Source of the DNA: Clostridiaceae bacterium AF10-41
Lineage (GTDB): Bacteria; Bacillota; Clostridia; Clostridiales; Clostridiaceae
Direction: 5' to 3'
Assembly: GCA_027686065.1 (NCBI GenBank)
Contig: JAQCTH010000004.1
Location: 31,328-95,327 of the forward strand
Length of the DNA: 64,000 bases
The translations under genes were made by a program, and so were the position numbers. The notes beneath the pieces are model-generated. The model made no database searches and was not told the origin of the DNA. It saw only the letters and a program-made list of their open reading frames with translations. Positions 43,642-52,933 of the stretch are shown here, one piece after another. Numbering within the stretch: the first letter of the stretch is position 1; each line of letters opens with the position of its first letter.

Positions 43642-45357
43642 ATGATTAGTCAAGATATTAGAAAGATTGCTCCAGAAATGGATCCACTTCGTAGGGGAAT
43701 GGGATATACGTCAGAAGAATTATCTAAACCACAAATAATAATTGAAAGTACATTTGGAGATAGCCATCCAGGAAGTGTACATTTACTTAAATTTGCTAAT
43801 AATGCAGCTATGGGAGTAGCAGACAAAGGAGGAAGGGCATCAAGGTTTTTTGCAACAGATATATGTGATGGAATGGCACAAGGTCATGATGGAATAAATT
43901 ATTCATTAGCATCAAGAGATACGATAGCATCACTTATAGAAATTCATGCTAATGCAACACCTTTCGATGGCGGTGTATTTATAACTAGTTGTGATAAGGG
44001 TGTACCAGCACATTTAATGGCAATAGGAAGAATAAATATACCTTCAATTGTTGTTACTGGTGGAGTAATGAAAGCAGGTCCTAATCTTTTAACATTAGAG
44101 CAAATAGGGACTTATAGTGCTATGCAAAAACGTGGAGAGATTACTGAAGATGAATTAACTTATTATAAAAATAACGCATGTCCATCAGCTGGATCATGTT
44201 CATTTATGGGGACTGCTGCAACAATGCAAATAATGGCAGAAGCATTAGGATTAATGCTACCAGGAAGTGCAGTTATGCCAGCAACATGTGAAGATTTAGA
44301 AAGTGTGGCAATAGAAGCAGGAAAGCAAATTATTGAATTAGCTAAGAAAAATTTGAAGGCAAGAGATATTGTTACAATTAAATCTTTTGAAAATGCAATA
44401 ATAATACATGCAGCTATTTCTGGATCAACTAATTCATTACTTCATATTCCAGCTATAGCTCATGAATTCGGAATAGATATAGATGCAGAAAGTTTTGATA
44501 GAATACATAGATATGCACCATATTTATTAAATATTCGTCCAACAGGTAAGTGGCCAGCAGAGTACTTCTATTATGCAGGTGGAGTTCCAGCGGTTATGGA
44601 GGAAGTTAAAGACTTATTACATTTAGATGTAATGACAGTTACAGGAAAAACCTTAGGTGAGAACTTAGAAGATTTAAAGAAAAATGGATTCTATGAAAAA
44701 TGTAATGAATATTTAAAAGGAACTGGTTTAAGTAAAGAAGACATTATTAAACCATATAAAAATCCAATAGGCAAAAATGGAGCTATTGCTATATTAAAAG
44801 GTAATATAGCACCAGAAGGAGCTGTTGTTAAACATTCAGCTGTACCAAAGGAAATGCATAAAGCAATTTTAAAAGCAAGGCCATTTGATAGTGAAGAAGA
44901 AGCAATTGAGGCAGTATTATCTAAAAAAATTAAACCAGGTGATGCTGTATTTATAAGATATGAAGGACCAAAGGGAAGTGGGATGCCAGAAATGTTCTAT
45001 ACAACAGAGGCAATTTCATCAGATAAAGAATTATCTTCAAGTATTGCTCTTATAACAGATGGAAGATTCTCAGGAGCTTCAAGAGGGCCAGCTATAGGAC
45101 ATGTTTCGCCAGAAGCAGCAGTAGGTGGACCAATAGCTTTGGTTGAAGAAAATGATTTAATTGAAATTAATATAGAACAAAGAATTCTACAAATTATAGG
45201 TATTGATGGTAGAAAGTTAGATTTACAAGAAATAGATAAAATACTAATTGAACGTAGAAAAGCATGGAAACCAAGACAAAATAAGTATAAATCAGGAATA
45301 TTAAAGATATTTTCAGAGAAAGCTGTTTCACCAATGAAAGGTGGATATATGGAGTAG
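43642..45357 (+). CDS. IlvD/EDD-family sugar-acid dehydratase
   Basis: The 571-residue protein is in the dihydroxy-acid/6-phosphogluconate dehydratase family. Iron-sulfur and metal segments are visible: DICDGMAQGHDGINYSLASR, FITSCDKGVPAHLMA (Cys near residue 117) and ACPSAGSCSFMGTAATM (Cys near 186), with RFSGASRGPAIGHVSPEA at the end. The first loop reads HPGSVHL, without the extra Cys of [2Fe-2S] members. No branched-chain amino acid genes are nearby; the aldolase and KDG kinase after it point to dehydration of an aldonate such as gluconate to KDG. AAGGAGG before ATG 43642 fixes the start. Confidence 0.9.
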   Translation: MISQDIRKIAPEMDPLRRGMGYTSEELSKPQIIIESTFGDSHPGSVHLLKFANNAAMGVADKGGRASRFFATDICDGMAQGHDGINYSLASRDTIASLIEIHANATPFDGGVFITSCDKGVPAHLMAIGRINIPSIVVTGGVMKAGPNLLTLEQIGTYSAMQKRGEITEDELTYYKNNACPSAGSCSFMGTAATMQIMAEALGLMLPGSAVMPATCEDLESVAIEAGKQIIELAKKNLKARDIVTIKSFENAIIIHAAISGSTNSLLHIPAIAHEFGIDIDAESFDRIHRYAPYLLNIRPTGKWPAEYFYYAGGVPAVMEEVKDLLHLDVMTVTGKTLGENLEDLKKNGFYEKCNEYLKGTGLSKEDIIKPYKNPIGKNGAIAILKGNIAPEGAVVKHSAVPKEMHKAILKARPFDSEEEAIEAVLSKKIKPGDAVFIRYEGPKGSGMPEMFYTTEAISSDKELSSSIALITDGRFSGASRGPAIGHVSPEAAVGGPIALVEENDLIEINIEQRILQIIGIDGRKLDLQEIDKILIERRKAWKPRQNKYKSGILKIFSEKAVSPMKGGYME

Positions 45358-45379
45358 TTAATAGTGAAAAAGTAATGAA

Positions 45380-45399
45380 AAAACTCCATTAGGAGTTTT
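45380..45399 (+). terminator. Small hairpin inside the dehydratase-aldolase gap
   Basis: AAAACTCC and GGAGTTTT pair around ATTA. It is short and has no T-run beyond the stem, so attenuation or processing is more likely than full termination. Confidence 0.4.
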
Positions 45400-45434
45400 C
45401 AAAAATATTATATGAAATTTATAGGAGATTTACT

Positions 45435-46082
45435 ATGTTTAGAGTAAGAGTTTTAGAAGCTTTAAAAAGTTGTGGAGTAGTAGCTGTAGTTAGAGGTACC
45501 ACAAAAGAAATTGGAGTTAAAATATCAGAAAGTTGTATTAATGGAAGTGTAAAAGCAATAGAAGTAACCTATACAAATAAATTTGCTAATGAAATAATAA
45601 ATGATCTTTCAGAAAAGTATTATAAAAATGTTGATGTTGTAATCGGAGCTGGAACAGTCTTAGATTCAGAAACTGCAAGAATGGCAATATTAGCTGGAGC
45701 ACAATATATAGTTTCACCATCCTTTAATAAAGATACTGCAAATCTTTGTAATAGATACAATATTCCTTATATACCAGGAGTAATGACAATAAATGAAATA
45801 GTAACAGCTTATGAAAGTGGAGTAGATGTTATTAAATTATTTCCAGGAAATGCTTTTGGACAAGGATATATAAGTTCATTAAAGGCACCACTTCCACATG
45901 CAAACATAATGGTAACAGGCGGAGTTAATTTAGAAAATATAGATACATGGGTAAAAGCTGGAGCTTCAATAGTGGGGATTGGTGGAGAACTAAATAAGCT
46001 TGGTGAGGCAGGGAAATTCGATGAAATAGAATTGACTTGTAAGCAATATATAGAAAAATTTAATAAAGCAAGAGGGCTTTAA
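45435..46082 (+). CDS. KDPG aldolase (alpha-glucoside locus copy)
   Basis: The 215-residue protein has the Schiff-base Lys in VIKLFPGNAFGQG, the Glu in AIEVTYTNK and the Arg in AVVRGTT. It cleaves KDPG to pyruvate and glyceraldehyde-3-phosphate. It sits between the dehydratase and KDG kinase and ends 1 base before the kinase start, so the three enzymes form a complete dehydrate-phosphorylate-cleave module. Confidence 0.93.
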   Translation: MFRVRVLEALKSCGVVAVVRGTTKEIGVKISESCINGSVKAIEVTYTNKFANEIINDLSEKYYKNVDVVIGAGTVLDSETARMAILAGAQYIVSPSFNKDTANLCNRYNIPYIPGVMTINEIVTAYESGVDVIKLFPGNAFGQGYISSLKAPLPHANIMVTGGVNLENIDTWVKAGASIVGIGGELNKLGEAGKFDEIELTCKQYIEKFNKARGL

Positions 46083-46083
46083 T

Positions 46084-47088
46084 ATGAAAGTTGCTGGATT
46101 AGGAGAGATATTACTAAGATTAGCTACTAAAAAAGGAGTATTAATATCAAATTCAAATGAATTTAATGTAAACTACGGTGGTGGAGAAGCTAATGTATTA
46201 ATTTCGTTAGCAAATTTTAAGGTAGACACGAGATTTATTACAAAAGTCTCCAGTGATAGCTTAGGAGAAGCAATGCTTATATACTTAAAATCAAGAGATG
46301 TAGATACAAGCTTTATAAGTAGGGGAAATAAGAGAACACCAATATATTTTTTAGAAGCAGGTAGTGGCAACCGCAGTTCAAAAGTTATATATGATAGACT
46401 TGATTCGGTTTTCAGTTCTATTTCAGAAGATGATTTTTTAATTGAAAAAGCGCTAAAAGGTGTTAATATATTCCATTTTTCTGGAATAACTCTAGCTATT
46501 TCTGAAAAAACAAGAAAATTAACGTTTAAGATATTGGAATACTGTAGAGAAAATAATATTTTGGTTAGTTATGATTCAAATTATAGGGCAAAAATGTGGA
46601 GTCTAGAGGAAGCAAGTCAAGTTACTGAAAAAGTATTACCATATGTTAATATTTTTTCAGGTGGTATTTTAGATGCAGAAAATATCTTAAATATGAAATG
46701 TAGTTTAGAAGATAAATACAAAAAGCTAACGTATTATTATGATGAGATTTCTAAAAAATATCCTAATATAAAGCATATTTTTTCATCTTTTAGAGATATA
46801 AAATCATCATCAATAAATACATTACAATGTAATTACTACACTAATAAAACTTTATTTTCATCAAGCATTCAGATAATTGATGATATAGTTGATAGGGTAG
46901 GTGGAGGAGATGCATTAACAGCTGGAGTAATTTATGGTATATTAAACAAAAAGACTCCAGAATATATCTGTGAATTTGCAGTTTCAGCTTCTGTATTAAA
47001 ACATACAATTTATGGAGATGCGAATTTAGCAAGTGTAGAAGACGTGGAAAATTTAGTAGACTATGGTGTGGGAAAAATATCTAGATAA
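46084..47088 (+). CDS. PfkB-family sugar kinase, probable KDG kinase
   Basis: The 334-residue ribokinase-fold protein has KVAGLGEILLRLATK, VNYGGGEANVLISLANF, SYDSNYRAKMWS (the KDG-kinase type DxNxRxxxW block) and the catalytic DRVGGGDALTAGVIYG. The usual G-A-G-D reads G-G-G-D here, seen in some KDG kinases. It is divergent from the kdgK at 36,966 and longer, so it is not a recent duplicate. It is the last gene of the unit. Confidence 0.9.
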   Translation: MKVAGLGEILLRLATKKGVLISNSNEFNVNYGGGEANVLISLANFKVDTRFITKVSSDSLGEAMLIYLKSRDVDTSFISRGNKRTPIYFLEAGSGNRSSKVIYDRLDSVFSSISEDDFLIEKALKGVNIFHFSGITLAISEKTRKLTFKILEYCRENNILVSYDSNYRAKMWSLEEASQVTEKVLPYVNIFSGGILDAENILNMKCSLEDKYKKLTYYYDEISKKYPNIKHIFSSFRDIKSSSINTLQCNYYTNKTLFSSSIQIIDDIVDRVGGGDALTAGVIYGILNKKTPEYICEFAVSASVLKHTIYGDANLASVEDVENLVDYGVGKISR

Positions 47089-47142
47089 TAGTTTGTTCAA
47101 TTAATAATTAACAGTGTACAATTAAGGCTTTATAGAGCAAAA

Positions 47143-47170
47143 GTAATAGGTAACAGGTAATAGGTAACTA
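47143..47170. repeat. 14-bp tandem repeat
   Basis: GTAATAGGTAACAG is followed directly by GTAATAGGTAACTA, two copies differing at the last two bases, in the gap after the kinase gene. Its role is unknown. Confidence 0.7.
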
Positions 47171-47297
47171 TGAACCTAAAAAGACTAATATATTAAATTT
47201 TTATCAATACATTAGAAAAAATGCAATATTAGACCAAATATGAGATTTGTTAGTGATATAATTATTATAAATTATAATTTAATTGAGGATTGATTCT

Positions 47298-47588
47298 ATG
47301 AGTAATATTAAAACATTAATTAATACAAAAAAGTTTATATATTTTATTAGATTAATTGGATGGATAGATTTACCCATTACTATTTATATAGGATTATTTT
47401 ATAAAGAAATTCTTGATAAGTATCCGATTTTAACCTTGGTTTTGGTTTTGATATTTCTTCTTACGGACTATAAGGTAAGCTATAGAGATATGAAAGTTTC
47501 AAAACGAATAGGTACACTTTTATTGTATTTTGGTGCTTGTATTTTCTGTGCGTATGTTGTTTATTTTATAGGTAATAAATTAAAGTAA
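47298..47588 (+). CDS. Small hypothetical membrane protein
   Basis: This protein of 96 residues has three hydrophobic segments (KKFIYFIRLIGWIDLPITIY, ILTLVLVLIFLLTD and LLLYFGACIFCAYVVYFIG). I do not recognise the family. ATG 47298 has TGAGGA upstream; TTG 47283 in frame lies before that. A terminator follows. Confidence 0.6.
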   Translation: MSNIKTLINTKKFIYFIRLIGWIDLPITIYIGLFYKEILDKYPILTLVLVLIFLLTDYKVSYRDMKVSKRIGTLLLYFGACIFCAYVVYFIGNKLK

Positions 47589-47611
47589 TATTATAAAGAT
47601 TGAAGAAAGAG

Positions 47612-47648
47612 CTATATCTTATTTTAAGAGTAAGATATAGTCTTTTTT
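47612..47648 (+). terminator. Intrinsic terminator
   Basis: CTATATCTTA and TAAGATATAG form a perfect 10-bp stem with a 9-base loop, then a run of T residues. Confidence 0.88.
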
Positions 47649-47775
47649 ATTAATTTAATAAATTCTTGAAATTTACTTTATTAATAATTACAGAAAGGAT
47701 AATCTACTGTATAATACTAGTTAATAAATTTTGTATAGAAGTTGTAATATATGTATTTTTAGAAAGGATAAAAAA

Positions 47776-48279
47776 ATGAAGTTAAGAAAGTCAAAAAAAG
47801 ATGATTTAAAGTACATAATAGAAATAATAAATGAGGCTAAGGAGTTTCTAAAGGAAAGTAAAATTGATCAGTGGCAGCAGGGATATCCTAATGAAGAAGT
47901 TATACTAAGGGATATAGAAAATCAATATAGTTATGTGTTAGAAGATAATAATAAAATCATAGGTACTGTAGCACTATCTTTTGATAAAGAAAAAACATAC
48001 GATTTAATTTATGCTGGCAAATGGATATCTAATGGTGAGTATGCTGTTATTCATAGAATAGCGACCTCTAGAAGGTATAATATAAAAGGAGCAGGAACAG
48101 AAATAATAAAAAGTATAGAAAAAATTTGCAAAGATAAAGGTATAAAAAATATAAAAATAGATACACATGAAAAAAACTTAGTTATGCAAAAACTATTGAA
48201 TAAAAATGATTTTAAATATTGTGGAGTTATTTATCTAGAAGATAAGGCAAAAAGAGTTGCATTTGAGAAAGTGATTTAA
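47776..48279 (+). CDS. GNAT-family N-acetyltransferase
   Basis: The 167-residue protein has the GNAT core IIGTVALSFDKE, the HRIATSRRYNIKGAGTEIIKS acetyl-CoA loop region (written with the R/Q-x-x-G-x-G/A element as YNIKGAGTEI) and IKIDTHEKNLVMQKLLNKNDF. The substrate is unknown. ATG 47776 has AAAGGAT upstream. It is a single-gene unit. Confidence 0.85.
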   Translation: MKLRKSKKDDLKYIIEIINEAKEFLKESKIDQWQQGYPNEEVILRDIENQYSYVLEDNNKIIGTVALSFDKEKTYDLIYAGKWISNGEYAVIHRIATSRRYNIKGAGTEIIKSIEKICKDKGIKNIKIDTHEKNLVMQKLLNKNDFKYCGVIYLEDKAKRVAFEKVI

Positions 48280-48292
48280 TTAAAGCTAAAAT

Positions 48293-48326
48293 GAGGAGTT
48301 TATCTTTTAGATTAGACTTCTCTTTT
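48293..48326 (+). terminator. Probable intrinsic terminator
   Basis: GAGGAGTTTA and TAGACTTCTC pair over 10 bp with two wobble pairs, then TTTTC. Confidence 0.6.
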
Positions 48327-48471
48327 CATATTGTATTAATAATTTTTTTATTGCAAACACTATTTTTATAACAAAGTAATATATGAAAGTTAATTAGAGA
48401 TTAGATTATTTTAAAAATTAATAAATAGAGAATTTTAACTAATTATTAAATGAAGATGGGGGATAGTGATT

Positions 48472-51402
48472 ATGGATATAGGAAAAATGATAACAGATAT
48501 ATTACAATCAGAAGATAAAAAAAATCCTTTAACTGATGAGGAAATAGCAAATGAATTAAATTTATTAAGGGAAGTTGTAACTGAGTATAGAAAGAAAAAT
48601 AATATAGGAAATTCAAGAAGTAGAAGATTAGTGTATATAAAAAATGATGCAGTAGATATTTTAAAGAATAATAAAAGTATCTCTGATAGAGCCCTAGCAG
48701 AAGCATTAAAAGAAAAAGGATATAAAATAGAGAGGTATGCAGCAGCAAATATAAAAAAAGAAATAGTATCTAATTTAGATGAAAAGCAGTTTAATGAAAT
48801 TTCAAATAATGAAATACCAAGTAATAACATAGATAAAGGTACTGAAGAGGAGATTAAAAATAATATAGAAGAAAATAATTTCTTCAAAAAAGTAGTAGGA
48901 TATGATGGAAGCCTTAAGTTGCAAATTGAACAAGCAAAGGCTGCAGTTAGTTATCCTCCTCATGGATTACATGTTTTAATTTTAGGGCCTTCTGGAGTTG
49001 GTAAAAGTTATTTAGCTGATGCAATGTATGAATTTGCAAAGAGTACCAGTAATTTTTCTGAAGATGCTAAATATATAGTTTTTAACTGTGCTGATTATGC
49101 GGACAATCCTCAGCTTTTATTATCACAGTTGTTTGGTAGCGTCAAGGGGGCTTATACAGGGGCTACAGATAATAAAATCGGTATAGTTGAAGCTTGTGAT
49201 GGAGGAATATTATTTTTAGATGAAATTCACAGATTACCGTCTGAAGGACAAGAAATATTATTTAGTATATTAGATAGAGGAACATTTAGAAGGTTAGGGG
49301 AGAGTGAAACAATAAGAAGAAGCAATGTAATGATAATTGCTGCTACTACTGAAAATGTGGAAAGTTCACTTTTATTAACATTCAGAAGAAGAATACCTAT
49401 GGTTATTGAAATTCCAGCAATTAAAGATAGGCCATTTGAAGAAAGGTTTGAATTAATTAATCAAGCATTTTTGGAAGAAAGCTATAGAATTAAAAAAGAT
49501 ATGTTAGTATCTAAAAAAGTAATAGAAGAACTTATGAAATATGAATGCCAAGGAAATATTGGACAATTAAAAAGTGATATTCAAGTTGCTTGTGCAATAA
49601 GTTTTTTAGAACATAAAATAAAAGACGATAAGAGACTTTACATAAATGAAAGGCATTTACCGGATTATATAAAAGAACAAAGTAGAAGAGTTAAAATTAA
49701 CAATTCAGATATAGAAAAGTTTGTAGTGGAAGATATTTATATATCTGAAAAAGGAATAAAGGGTGCTAGAGAGGAAAAAATCCAAAGTAATAAAAATACA
49801 AACATATACAAATTTATAGAAAAAAGACAATCAGAACTTAAATTTGTTGGATATAGTGATGAAGAAATATCAAAGATATTAAGCCAACAAGTTGAGCTTG
49901 AACTTATTAGAGGAGCAAAAGCTATTAATTATACAGTTGTTAACACTGATGAGTTAATGAATTTAGTAGGTGTTAAAAGTCTTGAAACTGTAAAGGCTAT
50001 GGTGAAGCTTGCTAAGAAAGAGCTCCCAGGATTGCAATCGGATATAATATATCCTCTAGCAGTTCATTTAAATTCTACTTACGAAAGAATACATAACGGT
50101 AAAGAAATAATAAATCCAAAGATTGAAATTATAAAGAAAAAATATGATATAGAATTTAATGTAGCTAGGAAAATATGTCAAATAGTAAAAGAAAGATTAG
50201 ATATAGATATACCTGAAGATGAAATTGGATTTATCACTATGTATTTGAAAAATTACAGAAGAGAATTTAAAAGTGAAGAAGGTAAAGTGGCTGTTATAGT
50301 AATGACTCATGGAAGAGTAGCATCGGCAATGGCAGAGGTGGCAAATAAGTTCTTAGGAGTTGAACATGCAGTAGGATTAGATATGGATTTTAGAGATTCT
50401 CCAGATATAATGCTTGATAAAGCTATAAAAGTAGTTAAAGAAAGTAATCAGGGAAAGGGATGCATAATCTTGGTAGATATGGGATCTTTAGTTACCTTTG
50501 GAGATATAATTACAGCAAGAACAGGCATTGAGACTAGAGTAATGGGAAGAGTAGATACATTAATGGTTTTAGAAGCGGTAAGAAAATCAGCTTTGACAGA
50601 TCAATCTTTAGAAGAAATAGTACATGATTTAGAAAATGATTCTAAAGGATATGGAATTAATCAATATAATACAGAAGATAACAATTTATCAAGAGTAATA
50701 ATCACATTATGTATAACAGGAAAGGGATCTGCTTTAAAGATAAAAGAATATGTAAAAAATAAAATACATTCAGAAAAAAAGGATATTGAAATAATATCAA
50801 TAGGATTTATGGATGAAGATATAAATATAGCTTTATCTAAAATAGGAAAAAATAAAAAAATTGAAGCAATAGTAGGTACAATAAATCCTGAATTTAGAAA
50901 TATTCCATTTATATCATTAGAAGAATTGATGAAGGGCTCAGGAGTTAAAAAGCTTAATAATATAATTTCAGAAAAAGAAGAAAACAAATTATCTGAAATT
51001 ATTAACAAAGATGTTGTTTTTGTTAATGAAGAATATAGGTATAAGGACGAGGCATTAGATGATATGGTTAAAAAACTTATTAATGGTGGGTATGTAAAAG
51101 AAGAATTCTTATTAAGTGTATTTAAAAGGGAAATGCTTGGAGATACATATTTAAAAGGTGGAATAGCAATTCCGCATGGAGATTCAGAGTTTGTTACAAA
51201 ACCAACCATATTAATTACAAAACTAGACAAAAAGATAACATGGAGTGCTAATTATGAAGTAGATCTAATTTTCCTTATAGCATTAAAAGATGATTCCAAA
51301 AAATATTTTGAACAATTATATAAAATAATCATGGAGCAAGATGTATTAGACAAGATAAAATCTAGTACTAACAAGGATGAAATATTAGAGATTTTACTAT
51401 AA
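48472..51402 (+). CDS. LevR-type sigma-54-dependent activator with PTS regulatory domains
   Basis: The 976-residue protein has in order: an N-terminal helix-turn-helix-like region; an AAA+ sigma-54 domain (Walker A GPSGVGKS near residue 171, GAYTGA loop near 226, Walker B ILFLDEIHRLP near 250); a PRD; an EIIA-Man-like domain with VIVMTHGRVASAM (His near 613); an EIIB-like segment (LCITGKGSALKIKEY); and a C-terminal EIIA type-2 domain with GIAIPHGDSEF (His near 903). Such proteins are switched by PTS phosphorylation and activate sigma-54 promoters. A near-perfect -24/-12 promoter follows 32 bases after its stop, before the galactitol-type PTS operon. Confidence 0.93.
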   Translation: MDIGKMITDILQSEDKKNPLTDEEIANELNLLREVVTEYRKKNNIGNSRSRRLVYIKNDAVDILKNNKSISDRALAEALKEKGYKIERYAAANIKKEIVSNLDEKQFNEISNNEIPSNNIDKGTEEEIKNNIEENNFFKKVVGYDGSLKLQIEQAKAAVSYPPHGLHVLILGPSGVGKSYLADAMYEFAKSTSNFSEDAKYIVFNCADYADNPQLLLSQLFGSVKGAYTGATDNKIGIVEACDGGILFLDEIHRLPSEGQEILFSILDRGTFRRLGESETIRRSNVMIIAATTENVESSLLLTFRRRIPMVIEIPAIKDRPFEERFELINQAFLEESYRIKKDMLVSKKVIEELMKYECQGNIGQLKSDIQVACAISFLEHKIKDDKRLYINERHLPDYIKEQSRRVKINNSDIEKFVVEDIYISEKGIKGAREEKIQSNKNTNIYKFIEKRQSELKFVGYSDEEISKILSQQVELELIRGAKAINYTVVNTDELMNLVGVKSLETVKAMVKLAKKELPGLQSDIIYPLAVHLNSTYERIHNGKEIINPKIEIIKKKYDIEFNVARKICQIVKERLDIDIPEDEIGFITMYLKNYRREFKSEEGKVAVIVMTHGRVASAMAEVANKFLGVEHAVGLDMDFRDSPDIMLDKAIKVVKESNQGKGCIILVDMGSLVTFGDIITARTGIETRVMGRVDTLMVLEAVRKSALTDQSLEEIVHDLENDSKGYGINQYNTEDNNLSRVIITLCITGKGSALKIKEYVKNKIHSEKKDIEIISIGFMDEDINIALSKIGKNKKIEAIVGTINPEFRNIPFISLEELMKGSGVKKLNNIISEKEENKLSEIINKDVVFVNEEYRYKDEALDDMVKKLINGGYVKEEFLLSVFKREMLGDTYLKGGIAIPHGDSEFVTKPTILITKLDKKITWSANYEVDLIFLIALKDDSKKYFEQLYKIIMEQDVLDKIKSSTNKDEILEILL

Positions 51403-51433
51403 AAACATAAATACAAAATCAGCCATAAAAACT

Positions 51434-51449
51434 TGGCACAGGAATTGCT
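51434..51449 (+). promoter_or_regulatory. Sigma-54 (-24/-12) promoter
   Basis: TGGCAC-AGGAA-TTGCT matches the consensus TGGCAC-N5-TTGCW at every fixed position. The invariant GG and GC are separated by exactly 10 bases. It lies 40 bases before the start of the aldolase gene and directly after the gene for the LevR-type activator, which makes the pairing convincing. Confidence 0.92.
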
Positions 51450-51488
51450 TTGATATATGGCAAGACAAAAACCAAAGGGGGGAAAAAG

Positions 51489-52100
51489 ATGAAAGATTTT
51501 TCTAAAGTGACTGTTATCTTAAGAGGTTACAGCTATGAACAAACAAAAACCGTTATGGAGGCTTTAGTTCAGTCAAGTATTAGAGCAGTAGAAATTACAT
51601 TAAATACAGAAGGTGCCCTTGAAACTATAGAAAAAATCTCTAAAGAATATGGAGATAGAGTTAGTGTAGGTGCGGGAACAGTAAAAAATATAGATGATGC
51701 TAAAAATGCTATAAAAGCAGGAGCAAAATTTATTTTAACGCCAATAGTTGTTTCAAAAGAAGTTATTGATGAATGTAAAAGACATAATGTTAAATCAGTA
51801 ATAGGGGCGATGTCTCCAACTGAAGTATGGTGGTGTTATGAAAATGGAGCAGATATAGTGAAAATATTTCCGGCAAGATCTTGTGGAAGTAACTATATAA
51901 AAGATATAAAAGCTCCTTTAGGAAATATAAATATTATGGCCGTTGGTGGAGTTTCAGCACAAAATGCTAAAGAATATTTGCAAAATGGAGCTGACTATTT
52001 AGGAATTGGATCAAGTCTTTTTAATAAAGAGGATGTAGACTCAAAAAACATAAAAGCATTGGTAAATACATTAAAGCAATTAGAGAAAGAGATACAGTAG
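51489..52100 (+). CDS. KDPG/KDPGal-type aldolase (galactonate locus copy)
   Basis: The 203-residue protein is a KDPG-aldolase family member with Lys in IVKIFPARSCG, Glu in AVEITLN and Arg in VILRGYS. The IFPA variant differs from the LFPG of the other two copies in this window, in line with a different substrate. With a DgoD-like dehydratase in the same operon, 2-keto-3-deoxy-6-phosphogalactonate is the most likely substrate (DgoA activity). ATG 51489 follows AAAGGGGGG. Confidence 0.9.
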   Translation: MKDFSKVTVILRGYSYEQTKTVMEALVQSSIRAVEITLNTEGALETIEKISKEYGDRVSVGAGTVKNIDDAKNAIKAGAKFILTPIVVSKEVIDECKRHNVKSVIGAMSPTEVWWCYENGADIVKIFPARSCGSNYIKDIKAPLGNINIMAVGGVSAQNAKEYLQNGADYLGIGSSLFNKEDVDSKNIKALVNTLKQLEKEIQ

Positions 52101-52111
52101 GAGGAAAAGAT

Positions 52112-52558
52112 ATGAGTCACAGTACTTTAATTTATAGAGATTTAAATTTTAGTAATAGTAGTGAAATTTTAGGTTTCTTAGCAGATAATCTAAAAGCAGA
52201 AGGTTTTGCTAAAGAAGGATATAAGGAAGCTATATTAAAGCGAGAAGTAGAATATCCAACAGGATTACCAGCTGCTATAAAAATAGCGATACCACATTGC
52301 GATCATACTTTAGTAAATGAATCAGCAATAGCAATGGGAGTACTTAATAATCCTGTGAATTTTCAAGCAATGGATGATCCAAGCATAACATTGGATGTAC
52401 AAATTGTTATTATGTTAGCATTAAATGAACCACATGGTCATATAGAAATGCTTCAAAAAATTATAAGTTTAATTCAAAATACAGAGGATTTAAAGAAAAT
52501 TATAGAAGCTAAATCCGATGAATCAGTATTAGAAGTAATAAAAAAATATTTAGATTAA
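52112..52558 (+). CDS. PTS galactitol-type EIIA
   Basis: This EIIA of 148 residues is of the fructose/mannitol fold, with the phospho-His in IAIPHCDHTL. It matches GatA proteins in size and in the closing HIEMLQKIISLIQNTEDL block. AGGAGG precedes the start. It opens the permease genes of the sigma-54-controlled operon. Confidence 0.92.
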   Translation: MSHSTLIYRDLNFSNSSEILGFLADNLKAEGFAKEGYKEAILKREVEYPTGLPAAIKIAIPHCDHTLVNESAIAMGVLNNPVNFQAMDDPSITLDVQIVIMLALNEPHGHIEMLQKIISLIQNTEDLKKIIEAKSDESVLEVIKKYLD

Positions 52559-52619
52559 AAAGTAAAAAATAAATTTAAATACAACTACACAAAACTTAAT
52601 TAAAATGGAGGAATGAAAA

Positions 52620-52901
52620 ATGAAAAGAATATTAGTAGCTTGTGGAAATGGAATAGCAACATCAACAGTGGTAGCAACAAAGATTAGAGAAGTTTGTGAA
52701 GAAAATGGGGTAGCAGTATCAGTTACTCAATGTAAACTATTAGAAATAGATAGTAAAGTAGAGGATTTCGATATATTAGTAACAACAGGAAAATATGGTG
52801 GAGATAATGCAAAAATACCAGTAGTATCAGCAATGTCTTTATTAACAGGTATCGGAGAAGAAGAAACATTAGAAGAAATAGTGAATTATGCTAAAAAATA
52901 A
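52620..52901 (+). CDS. PTS galactitol-type EIIB
   Basis: The 93-residue protein has the phospho-Cys loop near the N-terminus (RILVACGNGIATSTVVATKI) and the DILVTTGKYGGDNAKIPVV segment of GatB proteins. It follows EIIA after 61 bases, with GGAGG before the start. Confidence 0.93.
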   Translation: MKRILVACGNGIATSTVVATKIREVCEENGVAVSVTQCKLLEIDSKVEDFDILVTTGKYGGDNAKIPVVSAMSLLTGIGEEETLEEIVNYAKK

Positions 52902-52933
52902 ATAAAATAGCTTTAAAATGAGGAGGATTAACT

